Below, piece by piece: positions 32,179 through 44,236 of a DNA stretch of 64,000 nt (the first letter of the stretch is position 1; every line of letters starts with the position of its first letter). The notes beneath the pieces were generated by a model that did not search any database, was not told the DNA's origin, and was given only the letters and a program-made list of their open reading frames with translations. The position numbers and the translations under genes are program-made. The stretch is from Coccinella septempunctata (taxonomy: Eukaryota; Arthropoda; Insecta; Coleoptera; Coccinellidae), in the NCBI RefSeq assembly GCF_907165205.1, contig NC_058191.1, forward strand, positions 1,986,501-2,050,500. Reading direction: 5' to 3'.

Positions 32179-33440
32179 TATTTATTTTTGCTATGGAAGG
32201 AAATTAAATTATTAACTCTGGATTTATGGTTGAAAATATCTTCGTAGAATTGAAAAAATTATATATATAATATTCATAATTCCTAGTAAATTTAGTTTAG
32301 TTAATTTAAAGAAAGATCTTCTTGAATAAGCGGTAAGATCGGCCAGCAGACCCTAGTATTGGTGATGTTAGGTTAGAATGTTCGAATTAAGTCAGTGTCG
32401 TAGAAAAAGAGAAAGGAGTGCACCTTCTTTTCAGTTTTCTTCGAGCAATTTCGTAAATTTTTGACTTTTTTAAATCAACCCAGATTACTTAGTGGATTTT
32501 GAATTGCATTGTTGAATGGATGGTGTAGTTAAATCGAAACAAACTTTTAATCCTGTCACAACATGATATATGACAGTAGGATGAATGTTGAAATAAAGAA
32601 AATAATAAAACAGTATTAATCAAAAACTCGGAATCAAAATCTCTACTGAACTCATGAAAAAAAACTTTTGTTTTGTTTTGTGTGAGTACGAGGTTTTTTA
32701 GTGAACATATGATTCTTATTGTAATAAATCTTTTATCTGTGTTCACAGAAAGACCCTCAAGAAGAAGGAAACTATTATTCAAAAGCTTCACAAAAACAAA
32801 AAAGAGTAGTGCATTCTTTCTCCAAAGACCAGCTTATCTCCCATTGAAAAGAAAACTTTTATACACTAAGACATTTCAAGTTTAATATTTTTTAGTTGTA
32901 CTTCTATCATCTACGATTTCAATGGAAAAATTTCAAATGATAAAGATTTTTTCGAAAAAACGTCCTCAGCTGAAATATTTTGATCACAAGGGATTCAACT
33001 AAAGCCTAACCGGTTAATCTGAAGTGATTAAAATGGGCCAATAAATATTACAAACAATTTTCAATCATCAGTAATTTCACGTCAAATCCCCCATTAAAAC
33101 ATAATAATATAATATCTCTGATTTAGGTATCATAATATAAATTGGTATTTTCTTTGTTTCAGGTATTTGCCACAACATTGCCTTCCCAATTTCGACTCCC
33201 CGATTACATCTGAATCCTGCTTTATGAATCATCCCCGCATTGAGATATGGAAGACAAAATTTAACGGGTAAGGAGACAAATGAACCGTGAAGAGGGGGCG
33301 AAACAAATTAAGATCTCTATCACAATCTTTCCCATTGAGTGTTCCGTCTCTTAAATTGCTTTCTTTCCTCCTTTTCCCGCCCTTTAGTCCAATATTGTCG
33401 ATGTTTATATATTGATCGCGATAAGCAAAACTTCTCGTAT
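32179..33440. other. No recognised gene
   Basis: AT-rich DNA. A 100-codon minus frame at 32791-32489 has no recognised domain. Confidence 0.4.
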
Positions 33441-33878
33441 AAATATTAATGGAATCAACAATTCCGAAGGAATTGTCGTTCCAATAACGTGAGTTAGTCA
33501 TGAACAACCCCCTCAATTCGCCCGTGGTCCTTGATGAATGTTTGCACATTCGATGACTGCGGGAAGTAGTTGAACTTGGGAGCCATGAACTGTTGTAGGA
33601 GTCTGCAGAGAAAGTGAGGTTTTGGTTCAGTCTTTGCGTGACAGGTGGCGTATCGTGATGAGATATCTCAAAGCGGCGTCCCAAGATCGCATAAGACCAC
33701 CATCCTCCGATCGAGAGATTCAGTGCTATACTGTACTGACGAGGGAAAATGATCCCGAAACCGGTCTACAGTTGCACTTGAATTTTTCGACTTCTCTGGG
33801 ATTTCCTATGATTGTTCATGACTAACTCACGTTATTGGAACGACAATTCCTTCGGAATTGTTGATTCCATTAATATTT
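33441..33878. repeat. Perfect 67-bp inverted repeat with 304-bp spacer
   Basis: 33441-33507 (AAATATTAATGGAATC...) is the exact reverse complement of 33812-33878. The spacer is GC-richer and includes GATCCCGAAACCGGTCTACAG at about 33750, a phrase of a type common in insect dispersed repeats. A 151-codon minus-strand frame (33684-33229) runs through the left arm and has no recognised domain. Perfect identity of the arms implies a recent inversion-duplication or an assembly effect. Confidence 0.85.
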
Positions 33879-34306
33879 CATTCTTCCGATGCGTCCGGTT
33901 AGGCGCTTGGAGTACTGTATATCTTTTTATACAGTATTCCTTCTTTTTGTATTCTCGTATAAAGTTATTCGTTTGATTATGGCGAGCGTGAAGACCCTTT
34001 TCGAGGAAATTGCTTGATTGATATGGATAAAGGGGGGTGCCAGTTCGGGGTTGCTCGCCGAGATTGCATGAATTTGAAGTGTATTATGCGAAGTGCATAA
34101 AGACATTCCGCGTTTTTTCTTTCATTTGGGATTTTTTTATATTATCTTCTGTATTATCCTCTGCAAATCTTTATACAAACAGCAGAATCATGTGTCAGCG
34201 GTAGACGACATTATAATTATCTTTTTAGTTCGATAAACAGAGTATTTGCGTCGCCTTTTCGGACAACTTTTCTGTTTCAAAAATGCACAGTGAGTTGGTT
34301 CAACTA
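33879..34306. other. Unassigned spacer
   Basis: No gene or repeat recognised before the Tc1-like element. Confidence 0.4.
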
Positions 34307-35623
34307 CACTGCGCAAAAAAATTAACTCACATTATGGAAATCTCAAATTCATTCTACATGAATTTGGTGTTCTCAATGATAATTATTTTTATCAGAATTA
34401 TGCATGCATATGTTATCCACTTTCAAAGGTTTTCTTCAATACAGATGTTTTTTCCCAGCAGGAATAAAAAAAGATGATATTATCAGATTTTGAACCAGAA
34501 TGTTGCAGCGATTCAGGGAGACAGGTATGAATGTCCGAAGATCAGGACAGGGTAGACCACGGGTAACAAATGCCATTCAAGAAAGTTACTTAAGAGTTTC
34601 TTCGTTGAGACAACGGTTTGCAACCGCTCGCCTCCTTCAAATTCAGCTTGAGCAAACTCATGAGGTGCAAATTAGCACTCAGACAATAAGAAATCGCCTC
34701 AAAGAATATGATTTAAGGCCTCGTGTCGCGTCAAGAGGCCCAGCTCTTACCCCAGCTCATCGAAGGGCGCCATTGGATTTTGCGAGAGAGCATATCCATT
34801 GGGAAGAGGCCAATTGGGAAAGAGTTCTCTTCACAGATGAGTGTAGATTCTGCCTCTACCATTGTGATCGACGTTCCCTTGTATACAGACATCCACATGA
34901 AAGATATGCTCAGTACAATTTCCTGAATACTACTGGTTTCGGGGGAGGATCGATTATGGTATGGGGTGGAATATCTTTGATTGCTCGCACAGACCTAGTG
35001 GTCGTTGATAATGGAGCTATGAATGCTGATAAGTATATGAGGAACATTCTTGAAGAGCATGTAGTGCCATTTGCCCCATACATTGGTGAAAATTTCATTT
35101 TTATGGACGATAATGCCAGACCCCATCGTGCGCGCATCGTTCAGGAGTACCTTGAAGAGGTTGAAGTTTCTCGAATGGAATGGCCAGCAAGAAGTCCAGA
35201 TCGCAATCCGATTGAGCAGGTTTGGGACAACCTCAATAGAAGGCTGAGAAGTTCAGGAAATCATCCAGCTACTCTTAATGACTCAGGAATCCAACTCGGA
35301 GAAATCTGGGAAGGATTAGATCAGAACATTTTGAGATCACTAATTTTGAGTATGAACCGTCGTTGCCGAGCTGTAATTAACGCAAGGGGTGGAAATACCA
35401 AATATTAAATCACTTATCAGCATTTCAGTATTTTGAAAATTGTTCATTTCTCTTCTTTCACATAAGATTCGATGAAATCCTGAATTTTTCTTCCATTTAA
35501 TGTGTCTTGTTTCGTTCAAAACCTTCCCGAGAGAACATAAAAAATAATTTATAAAGTCAATGTAGAGTTAACTTTCATTGAAATTGAGATTTTCAGAATG
35601 TGTGTTAATTTTTTTGTGCAGTG
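34307..35623 (+). mobile_element. Tc1-like transposon (1317 bp)
   Basis: Terminal repeats CACTGCGCAAAAAAATTAAC at 34307 and the mirror ending GTGCAGTG at 35623 continue for about 40 bp (..CACATTATGGAAATCTCAA). TA flanks both sides (34305-34306, 35624-35625). It carries one long ORF. CACTG ends and a TA target are typical for Tc1-like elements. Confidence 0.93.
34500..35408 (+). CDS. Tc1-like transposase, DD34E, N-terminally short (302 aa)
   Basis: Cut-and-paste transposase. ATG at 34500, stop at 35406-35408, no internal stop. Residues 1-25 are the tail of the first DNA-binding subdomain (MLQRFRETG and the GQGRPR hook at 16-21). A second helix-turn-helix lies at about 28-70 (STQTIRNRLKE). The catalytic core has first Asp in FTDECRF (D113), second in MDDNARPH (D204) and Glu in SPDRNPIEQVWD (E239): 34 residues between, hence DD34E. 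Family members are usually about 340 aa, and here the first 40-50 residues (first helix-turn-helix) are missing; an in-frame TGA lies three codons upstream, at 34491. The catalytic half looks sound, but specific binding to the ends is probably impaired. Non-ATG or spliced starts are not evident. Confidence 0.92.
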   Translation: MLQRFRETGMNVRRSGQGRPRVTNAIQESYLRVSSLRQRFATARLLQIQLEQTHEVQISTQTIRNRLKEYDLRPRVASRGPALTPAHRRAPLDFAREHIHWEEANWERVLFTDECRFCLYHCDRRSLVYRHPHERYAQYNFLNTTGFGGGSIMVWGGISLIARTDLVVVDNGAMNADKYMRNILEEHVVPFAPYIGENFIFMDDNARPHRARIVQEYLEEVEVSRMEWPARSPDRNPIEQVWDNLNRRLRSSGNHPATLNDSGIQLGEIWEGLDQNILRSLILSMNRRCRAVINARGGNTKY

Positions 35624-37199
35624 TATTCGATATAATTTCCAAAATTAAGACATTAGAATGGAGCACGAAAAAATATCCCATCTGAAATTTTCACAGACAG
35701 TGCTTTGATATCTATTATTCCCGATTATTCCTTGTAGAAAATCCATATTGATTTTCATCATTGTATTTGTATATAATACTATGAGGAAAAGTGCTCAAGA
35801 GAATACTTGGTGGTTGCAACCGAAGAGATGCAGAATAGTAGTGAGTGACACTTTCCCCAACTTCTTACCTTTAATACCTACTTATTTCCATCTATTGAAT
35901 GAGCCAGCGCATTTCAATTAAATAGTTTTGTCCCAAACAGATGCAAAACTAAATCTTTCTGGGAAAATTTTTACTGGAACTATTAGATCCCTATTCAATG
36001 GTTACCAGTCCTTTCAAACATTGTTCCGCCCCATATTCGTTGACAGACTGCAGTTATAAGTTCTTGGAATGAATTTTACTCCTTTCCCGACTCATTTCCA
36101 ATTCCGTCCTATATTCCACAAAATAGATACGATTCCCAGACGCGTAAACCCTTATGGTCCAACTCTCTCCTTAATTCTAATGTAAGGGACAAGGACATCT
36201 GGCAGTCTGAACGGAATACGTGCACTATTTTACCAAGAATTGCAAAAGACCCCCTGGATTTTTCTTCGAGAAAATGATCAATTTTTTCAGTGCGAGATGT
36301 CCTTCATTATGAAATATTTCAGCTTATTCTGTAAACAGTTTCATTTCATACAATCCACTACATTCACGGGGAGAAAGAGTTTTTTTACTGGGATTTTTAC
36401 CTAAGCTCTTGTATGGTACCCCACGAAACCTTCTATCTGACAGCATGTTTCAAATGGAGATTCTACTTGCTTCATTTCGAATACAAAGCAACTTTTCCAT
36501 CACACCATCTATACTTGGGATATAACATGTCAATAATAAAAATTGGAAGGCAAAAGACACTCATCATTTCAGAATCATGTATTGCACATAGGTTCTGTTC
36601 CTTCGTTATGTTTACAGCGGTTCGGCTTCAAGAGTGTCATCTGCACGAGATTGATTTTCCTCCTTGAATGTCAAGTCTGCACTTTATCGATGTAAACCCT
36701 TTCCAGAACAACAGCTTCTTGGCCCCCCTGAGATATCAACAAATCATACGAATAGTCTTGTTCCGCTGGATATTAAGTGGATATAACGAAATTATTGCCA
36801 CCCATAGGCATCCCCCAGATGCCGTGCGGCTGGATTATAAGGGTTGACATGCGACCTCCCCAATTTGGTTTTGACGCCGTCGAAAACGTCTCAACATCTC
36901 TACTGTGACGCTTCTCAAATTCAATTTGGCGAAGGTGCTGCGACAACTGGGAAACAGCGCTTAATTTTTGGCAGACACGGAGGAAGTGTCAAATCAAAAT
37001 GTCAAGTCTGATTAGTTCTGCATAATTTTCGGACATGACGAGGGAGGACATTGGAGGCGTCTTTGGCGGCTTTTACTGTACCTATTATAAAGTTTGTATC
37101 TGATATTTATTGAGTCGGACACTGGTTGCTGGAAATTCGTATTTAATTTGATGAAACTGATATTTAAATGAATTAATTATGATTATTATTCATTGCCTC
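35624..37199. other. No recognised gene; GC-richer island at about 36.68-37.08 kb
   Basis: AT-rich DNA without recognised features, then a GC-richer part (CCCCAGATGCCGTGCGGC, GGTTTTGACGCCGTCG) that is single-copy in the window. One 84-codon frame at 36413 has no domain. Confidence 0.4.
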
Positions 37200-37565
37200 C
37201 TTGTTTAGGCGTGATCCATGTCATTTATACCGTGAACTGAACGTGCTCCCAACTTCTCAATTCTAAACGCATGTTGCTTGCAATAATCAAGCCGGCGTAC
37301 TGAATTAGAGGAAATATGGGACATATGCCATTGTCTTCGTAGACAATAAGAGTCCATCAATTCCAAACATCTGCCAGTATTTAATAAGGGTCCATCAATT
37401 CCAAACGTTTTTCCATCGGAGGAAGAGCTGTGTCGCTCTGACGAAGTCAAATGAGACCGAAACCATGGTCAGCATCGGCTTGGCGGATTGGCTAGCTCAA
37501 TTCAGATCGTAACACTTGTGGATATTCAAATCAGCGGGTGGTATGCATCTGAATTAATTCTTATT
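37200..37565 (-). repeat. Repeat R6, short copy (empty of inserts)
   Basis: In reverse complement it matches 49184-50013: GATGCATACCACCCG..., TCAGAGCGACACAG, GTTTGGAATTGATGGA (present twice here), GACAATGGCATATGTCCCATA, and GATCACGCCTAAA. It lacks the pair of 135-bp fold-backs found in the other copy. The class of R6 is unknown; the 81-codon frame in it has no domain. Confidence 0.7.
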
Positions 37566-37686
37566 AATTTTTCATCTCGAATTATTCAACTTCAGTATGG
37601 GATGATGACTTCCTGACCTTACTTTCAGACGGGAATCATATACAATGCTCAACAAATGATAGGGATCACGTATAAATTTCTCTTTA

Positions 37687-38573
37687 CAGCTATGTGAAGC
37701 TGGCACTCCCAAATGCGAATTTTGATAAAAAAAATTCCAGGGTCGTTTGTCCATCGTAGATCCATGTTTGTCCACCCTTTTTTTTTTCATTTGTCCAGGC
37801 ACCGTTTGAGAGATACGGGAAAAAACTTTTTTCGGTGCATTTTCTGAGCCGCACCCCCAAATTGCAAAAACGTTTTTTTGATGGTACAGATCGTTTGTCC
37901 AACGTTAGTCCACTTTTGTTTTTCATTTGTCCACCCACAGAACCATAGAAATCAATCTTTGAAAATTTTAGAAAGTGTGAAATTGGCAACCCCAAATGAA
38001 AATTTTTGAACCAAAATTTCAGGTTCTTTTGTCCATCGTAGGTCCATGTTTGTCCACCTTTTTCTTTCATTTGTCCAGGCACCGTTTGTGAGATATGGAA
38101 AAAGAAGTTGTTGCGGTGCATTTTCTGAGCATCTCACCCAAACTGCGAAAACATGTTTTTTATGGTAAAGATCGTTTGTCCAACGTTAGTCCACTTTTGT
38201 CCACCAAATTTTTTCATTTGTCCACCCACAGAACCATAGAAATCAATCTTTGAAAATTTTGGAAAGTATGAAGTTGGTACCCTCAAATGAAAATTTTTGA
38301 ACCAAAATTTCAGGGTCGTTTGTCCATCGTATGTCCATGTTTGTCCCCCTCTTTTTTCATTTGTCCAGGCACCGTTTGAGAGATATGGAAAAAGAAGTTG
38401 TTGCGGTGCATTTTCTGAGCAGCTCACCCAAATTGCGAAAACGTGTTTTTTATGGTGTAGATCGTTTCTCCAACGTTGGTCCACTTTTGTCCACCCAATT
38501 TTTTCATTTGTCCACCTACAGAACCATAGAAATCAACCTTTTCAAATTTTGGAAAGTGTGAAGTTGGCTTTAC
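37687..38573. repeat. Dimeric satellite-like array, about 3 units of 281-291 bp
   Basis: Units start at TTTGTCCATCG at 37746, 38028 and 38319 (type A) with TTTGTCCAACG or its variant at 37894, 38175 and 38465 (type B) between them. A and B halves are related to each other (both continue ...GTCCA..TTTGTCCACC..T-run..CATTTGTCCA), about 145 bp apart, so the unit is an old dimer amplified as a higher-order repeat. TTTGTCCA words occur about five to seven times per unit. Minus-strand frames of 76-143 codons run through the array because unit lengths are near multiples of three; I do not consider them genes. Confidence 0.88.
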
Positions 38574-38591
38574 TTTTTTTTATTCTTTTTT

Positions 38592-38914
38592 AACCTTGTA
38601 GTCCAATTTTTCACGGTCTTATACGAAGGACATTGATCAACGAAGGTAGTAAGCATATCTTCGTAAATCTGCTCACCTCTAAACCCTTCTAAATAAAAGT
38701 ATTTGATGATAACTCGATACTCCAATTTTTCGAATTTCACAATTTCGGTGGACATCTTCGTTCTTTTAATTTATTGCACGTAACTCTGGTTTACTTTTTG
38801 ACCTCAAACTTCACAGTGATACTTCTAATGAGTTGTTGTTCGTTGCTAAGGTAAAGCAATATTTTTTTTATGCATGGAAAAGGTCTAGGCTAACAAGATA
38901 TCAATACATCCTTG
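38592..38914 (-). mobile_element. Mariner copy M7, 5' fragment
   Basis: The 5' terminal repeat ends at 38914 (mirror of CAAGGATGTATTGATATC, one base changed). The start of the transposase (MSTEIVKFEKLEYRVII from ATG at 38755) continues to about the VKNWT block and is then cut off at the satellite array. Confidence 0.88.
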
Positions 38915-40770
38915 TAAACCGAGGTTAGATAACCAGTTTTCAGAAAATCAAATGATATCTTCTAGGCCTCAAAATTGTGAGGTTTTATCTTCGGTATTTG
39001 ACTCAACAGTTAAGGTCCTGATCATTGTGCTCTCATCATCTTTCAGCACCTTCGTTCTATTATTTCATGTCACCCTGCTGTAATATCACTTTGGCGCAAT
39101 GAAGATTACACGCTTCCAATCCATTTTCACTCGGCATAAATTCAGTTGACATCCGTTCTTTAATATTCATTTTTCTGATAAACAGCCTTCATCAAGCTAT
39201 TCTCCCCGTCCAAGGCACAATTATGCTCCTCGAAATTCATAAGTCCAAACGTGATCTCCGTACAAAAACCTCTATTTCCATATCGAGCCGAAATTATACT
39301 TCTTCGAAGGCAAAAACGTTCACGCAGAAATAAAAGGATAATTTACTCCGCTCTGTTGAGTTGCTGGCAGACATTCGCTATCACTAAACGCTCCCTGAAT
39401 AAAAAAAAACCCGAAGATGTGATTCTGGAACTGCGCAGCTCCTTTTCTCGGAAGACGCGGAATTTTTTAGGATTCTCGATGTTGCGAAGGTTGGTTTTCG
39501 CTGATGTTTTCTCGTCGTTGAATGAATGATGGTGCAAATAGTAAATAGCCCTTTGTAGAAGGCCGTAAAAACACGACTGGTATTGGTTTTGTAAACAAAC
39601 CGATATTCGTAAGTCATCAAGAACGAATTTCTGGGTAATGCTGAATCTACACTGCTCAAAAATTGAAGCTGATGTTCGGGAGGAAACTAATATTTGCACT
39701 GGAATCAAATTGTATTGTTGAACATTTGAAGAGGCGTATGTAAAATAAAATATGACCCTCATCACACTTGATGATGTAATTAGAAAATTGCAACAAACTC
39801 ATTTCTCGTTAGTGTATGATTTTTAGTATCAATTGTGGATTTATTGTCACGAGTTCAACATGCTTCAGAAGCCTTTTAACATAAAGACATAAACAATTAT
39901 AGTGGTTCGGTTTAACGATGTTTTAACTCAACAAGAATCTATTCCAGAGGAGACATCTGATATATTACATAAATGTATGAAAGAAACACACTTTTAAAAT
40001 ATCAGTATACAGGTTGATTCATAAGCATTGTGACATTGCCTAAGGAATAATAATTTGAATCAAAATATGACGATGGGATCAAGTACTCGAGTAGAACTCA
40101 ATGAAATATTGCAGTGCTGTTGGAATTGTTTTCGTTTTTTGCTGATAATTTAAGCGTTTTTTTTCTCATTGACACCCTGTATGTTTTTTCCCACATCAGG
40201 AGCTTTTCAAGACATATTTGGTTCTATTGCTTAGAAATGCTTGGCATTAACAGGCTGCCTCCCCAGACCAAAATGGTGTCTGGTTTGCAATCTCACAACA
40301 ATTACATCGCTTATCTGACCCGCCAAAGACATTACAATAGCTCGCCAATACTTTGACAGGCATTTGGCAAAACATACGTCAATATTTCATTGATAACCTC
40401 AATGCCTCAATTGATGACACAATGCCACATGAAGCGCTAGAGACAGCTAGAGAAGGCCTTAACAGATATTAAAAATTGATTTCAAGGCGTTTGTAATAGA
40501 AGGGATTTTTTCAAGCCTGTAGGCTCCACCAGGTAGAATCTTCATTTTGTCCATTTCTCTACTATGTTGTCGCTCTGAAGCAGTACAATGATTGAAACCC
40601 TTTGCAACAGCTAGTGCATATTATAATAAAGGACCAGAAAAAATATTACATCTGTGAACCAAGAAGGCTTCTTGCAAATCAACAGCTGTTACTTAGTGAA
40701 TACGACACATAACCTCATTCTTTGACAGTTGTAAGTGCCCATATCGTTCATAAGTCAGCCTTGTCTGTAG
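38915..40770. other. No intact gene; traces of transposons
   Basis: TACACTGCTCAAAAATTGAAG near 39652 resembles a Tc1-like terminus also seen at 19438. Around 40360-40470 one plus frame reads WQNIRQYFIDNLNAS then HEALETAREGLNRY-stop, which has the look of a transposase C-terminus (NI...I..LN..I...L..A...). Frames of 80-140 codons near 39.34-39.77 kb are GC-neutral and overlap on both strands without domains. Confidence 0.4.
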
Positions 40771-43523
40771 GTTAGTTCATCAAGGAGTTTCGAGCATAGA
40801 AATCATAATATATATATACTTACTCTAGAATGCTAATCCAGTAGAAAAAAATGCGGCGATAAATTGACAGTTGTCGTTAAAGCGAATGCGCGACATTAGT
40901 TTATTTCAACTCGAACGTTGCCTAGACTTTCATACCTTATGTCAGTCGAATTATTTATTTGGTATAAATGAGAAATAAACATATTTCATTCGGTGAAAAA
41001 ACTTATTTTTCGATTCATACAGGACTTCTTGTCGGTATTGAACACATGCATGGATGACTAATTGTGTTTATACAGGGTGTGGCGTAATGAATGGATAATA
41101 TTGAGCCTGCAGGTAGAGGACTCTATGGCGGTTCAGAAAAATATATTTTACGTTTAGTAAAAGTGCCTTGGTTTTCGAGATATTGGAGATTTTCGAAAAT
41201 TCAAGAGAATTACACCCTTCGCCACTGGTTTTGCAGGCAAGACTCCAAATGAAGGAATTTTTTCAAACTGTTTTTTGGATAGTATCCCTGGATAGATGAT
41301 CTATCGAATGTAATTCATTATTTTTGACGCGCATGAATAGTTCTTCATGAAAAAAAGATCTAACCCAACTTTTCCGTTTTGCTAATTTTTTTTCATAAGT
41401 TCAACCTAGCGCGGTGTAAAAAATAATATGGTTACCTAAGAGCCAATGCAAGAAAAAGCATGCCAGTTTCATTGAGATTCCGAAATGGTATAACTCACTC
41501 TATTTTCAGCATTTAATACAAAATAAATTCCTATTGCAATCAGTTGAGGCCTAGTTTAATGTTAACAGTGTTTCTAAAATTTTCAGCATCTAAAATGAGA
41601 AATGCAAGCAGAATGAAGCAATCGTCTATAAGAAGGTATAGAGCATTTACTGAAGCTCATAATAACCTCTTAGAGATTTTTTTGTGATATTTAATTCAAT
41701 GAAACGATACTTATTTTAAAATTGTTGATATCTATGCATGATATCTATGATTCATTAGAAAGTGTAGACTATCAGAACTCATGGTGGCCAATTTAAGCAT
41801 CATTTGTGATTTGTGAAACTTTATTCAATGAAACGATATTTTAAAATTGTTATTTTTTTCTCGTTTTCTTTTATTACGTTGTGAAATCAATATTTTCAAG
41901 TTAATTTCAAGTTATGCATTGAATTTCAGCATTTTTCTAACAAGGATCTCGACTCAATGTAATAAAAATTGACTAATTTTCAGCTTTTTTTCTTAATTAC
42001 AAAAGTGCTAAAATTCACTTCGTTACTTGAAATTCGCTTAAAACTATCAACTTTATAACTATAGGGCTTAATAATGAAAGAATACGAGGGAAAGAATCGA
42101 GTTTTACAAAAAGTGTTCAAAGTGTGCATCAGGAGCTGTACTAGATGCTCTACAACTTCTTATAAATAATTGCTTTATTCTGCTTGCAAGTCTCAATTTA
42201 GTTGCTAAGAATTACAGAAAAAGTCTTACGTCAAATTCTGCCTTGACTCATTGTAATAGAAATTTATTTTGTATTTAATGCTGAAAATAGAGTGAGTTAT
42301 ACCATTCCAGAATCTCAGTGAAACAGGTATGTTTTCTCTTGCTTTGGCACTCAGGTAACCATATTATTTTTCACTCCACGCTGGGTTGAACTTAGGAAAA
42401 AAAATAAGCAAAACGGAAAATTTGAGTTAATTCTTTTATTTATGAAAAACTATTCGTGCGCCCCAAAAATAATAATTCACATTCGATGGCGCATCTATCC
42501 AGGAATACTATCCAAAAAACAGTTTGAAAAAATTCCTTCATTTGGAGTCTTGCCTGCAAAAAGAGTGGCGAAGGGTGTGTTTTTCTTGAATTTTCGAAAA
42601 TCCCGAATATCTCGAAAACCAAGGCACTTTCACTAAACGTAAAATATATTTATCTGAACCGCCATAGACTCCTCTACCTGCAGGCTCCATATTATCCATT
42701 CATTACGCCACACCCTGTATATGCTTTGTTTTAGAAAATCAGTACAATGATGTTGCAGGTTTCAATGAAAATATATCGGGATCTCGGAGGTGACGTGTTA
42801 TAAGTCCAAATCTAAATTTGTCGATAGAGGTATTATTGAGTATTCATTGATTGTTTGACCAAACCGTGAATTGGCTGAAGATTGGAGTTTTATAGAGAAT
42901 TCCATGGTAACAACTGGTGCTTACTAAATATTTGGAACTCACAACAAAAATTCCAGAAAATCTAAACTTAATATCACCAATGAAATTCGATATTATCGCA
43001 GATTCGATTAGATGAACAGGTACCTAAGCATTGAGTGCATATTATAAACTCCGTGCAACAATTTTGAAATATCCTGATATAGTGCAATACTACTATATAC
43101 CATCAATGAAATTCGCTATCAGTGGAACTCGATAATTCATTCAAGTTTTGAATTTTTTTTTTGCATTTATTATTTTTAATAATATAGACAAGTACGCAAG
43201 TACATTTCAGAAAATGTGACTTGAAACTTCTTTCCTCTGAGCAGATCGTGCAACAGTGAAAAATCAAATGACTGAAAGAAAACGCGTTGTTGTCCGACAT
43301 GCCTTCGTTACATGAATTGCCCTCTCTTCATAAGATTTGATCGATAGAATATTCAGAAATTCGGCAACGTTCTACTAGAAAATAAACTAATGATGCGCAT
43401 TCGTATTAACGACCACTGTCAATTTTTCGCCGCATTTCTTACTACTGGATTAGCATTCTAGAGTAATAATATATAATATGATTTCTATGGTTTCGAGACG
43501 CTGTTGCCAATTTGTGAACTAAT
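40771..43523. mobile_element. Inverted-repeat structure O (2.75 kb) enclosing fold-back C
   Basis: 40771-40935 is repeated inverted at 43365-43523. Landmarks on the left are TCTAGAATGCTAATCCAGTAG, AATGCGGCGATAAATTGACAG and GTTGCC. On the right the same words appear in reverse complement with a few changes. Inside lie element C and about 900 bp of unassigned sequence. It could be an old TIR element whose body took in C, or two facing copies of one repeat. The target duplication is not clear. Confidence 0.65.
41073..42717. mobile_element. Fold-back element C (1645 bp)
   Basis: Ends CAGGGTGTGGCGTAATGAATGG (41073) and CCATTCATTACGCCACACCCTG (42717), flanked by TA. The arms are about 590 bp (to 41660, and from 42130), matching through AAGTGCCTTGGTTTTCGAGAT, GGAATTTTTTCAAACTG and CTGAAAATAGAGTGAG. 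There is no coding capacity. A solo end of the family lies at 19847-19910. Confidence 0.9.
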
Positions 43524-43780
43524 AATAAAGTTATTCAATTTTTTTAACCCCAAACAACAATGAACTTCGTTAGTTAAATGGACATTAATTTGCAGTAATA
43601 GTCCAGATTAAGGCAAACTCCCTATTTTTCTGATCGCCGGATCATAGACGTTTGTTGGTGATTTTATTTTATTTTATTCATTTCCTTGAAAAATTTTTCA
43701 TAAAGATAAGACAAACTTGATAAAATGGAGCGAACTCGTCTAGATCTGAAGAATTTCATTGAATTAGTTCATATCTCTAA
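43524..43780. other. Unassigned spacer
   Basis: No feature recognised. Confidence 0.4.
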
Positions 43781-44233
43781 GGCCCGGTACTTTCACCTTC
43801 AAATAAATTTTATTCCCTGTCAATAAGTATCTGTCGAATAATTTCCTATCTGAAGGATACCTTATTTCGGTGCTTTCAGATGAAATTATTTGACGAATAA
43901 CAATTCTATGAAAACACGGTATAACACTTTTCACTGATTAATGTAAAATAAGACACCGCATTGTAGAAATTGTCATAATTCCAACTACAAAGCAAATATT
44001 CCGTGAAAATCACACAAAAAATAACCATACATCCAGAATCCTAAAAATTCAACCAATAATGACGTACCGATATTCGATCTATGATAAATAAAATTTTATT
44101 AACGAGTTTCAATGACAGATTTATTCGATGAATAACACTATCTGAAAGTGAAAAGACTGCATTTTTACTTATCCTAAGAATAAGACTTATTTATCGAATA
44201 AATTTAGTTATTCGCACGTGAAAGTACCGGGCC
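43781..44233. mobile_element. PIF/Harbinger-type MITE (453 bp)
   Basis: Terminal repeats GGCCCGGTACTTTCAC (43781) and GTGAAAGTACCGGGCC (ending 44233) are perfect and flanked by a TAA duplication (43778-43780, 44234-44236). Three-base TWA duplications and GGSCC-type ends fit PIF/Harbinger. The body is AT-rich and non-coding. Confidence 0.85.
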
Positions 44234-44236
44234 TAA

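Noticed and set aside
33229..33684. 151-codon minus-strand ORF as a gene
   Set aside because: It runs through one arm of the perfect inverted repeat and has no recognisable domain or context.
37690..38484. Minus-strand frames of 76-143 codons with repeated peptide motifs (GGQTWTYDGQ and similar), suggesting a repeat protein
   Set aside because: They arise because the dimeric satellite has unit lengths near multiples of three and few stops on that strand; frames shift between units and start codons are inconsistent.
40114..40356. 80-codon ORF as a transposase fragment
   Set aside because: The readable transposase-like tail near 40360-40470 is in a different frame and too short to assign; the ORF itself has no motif.
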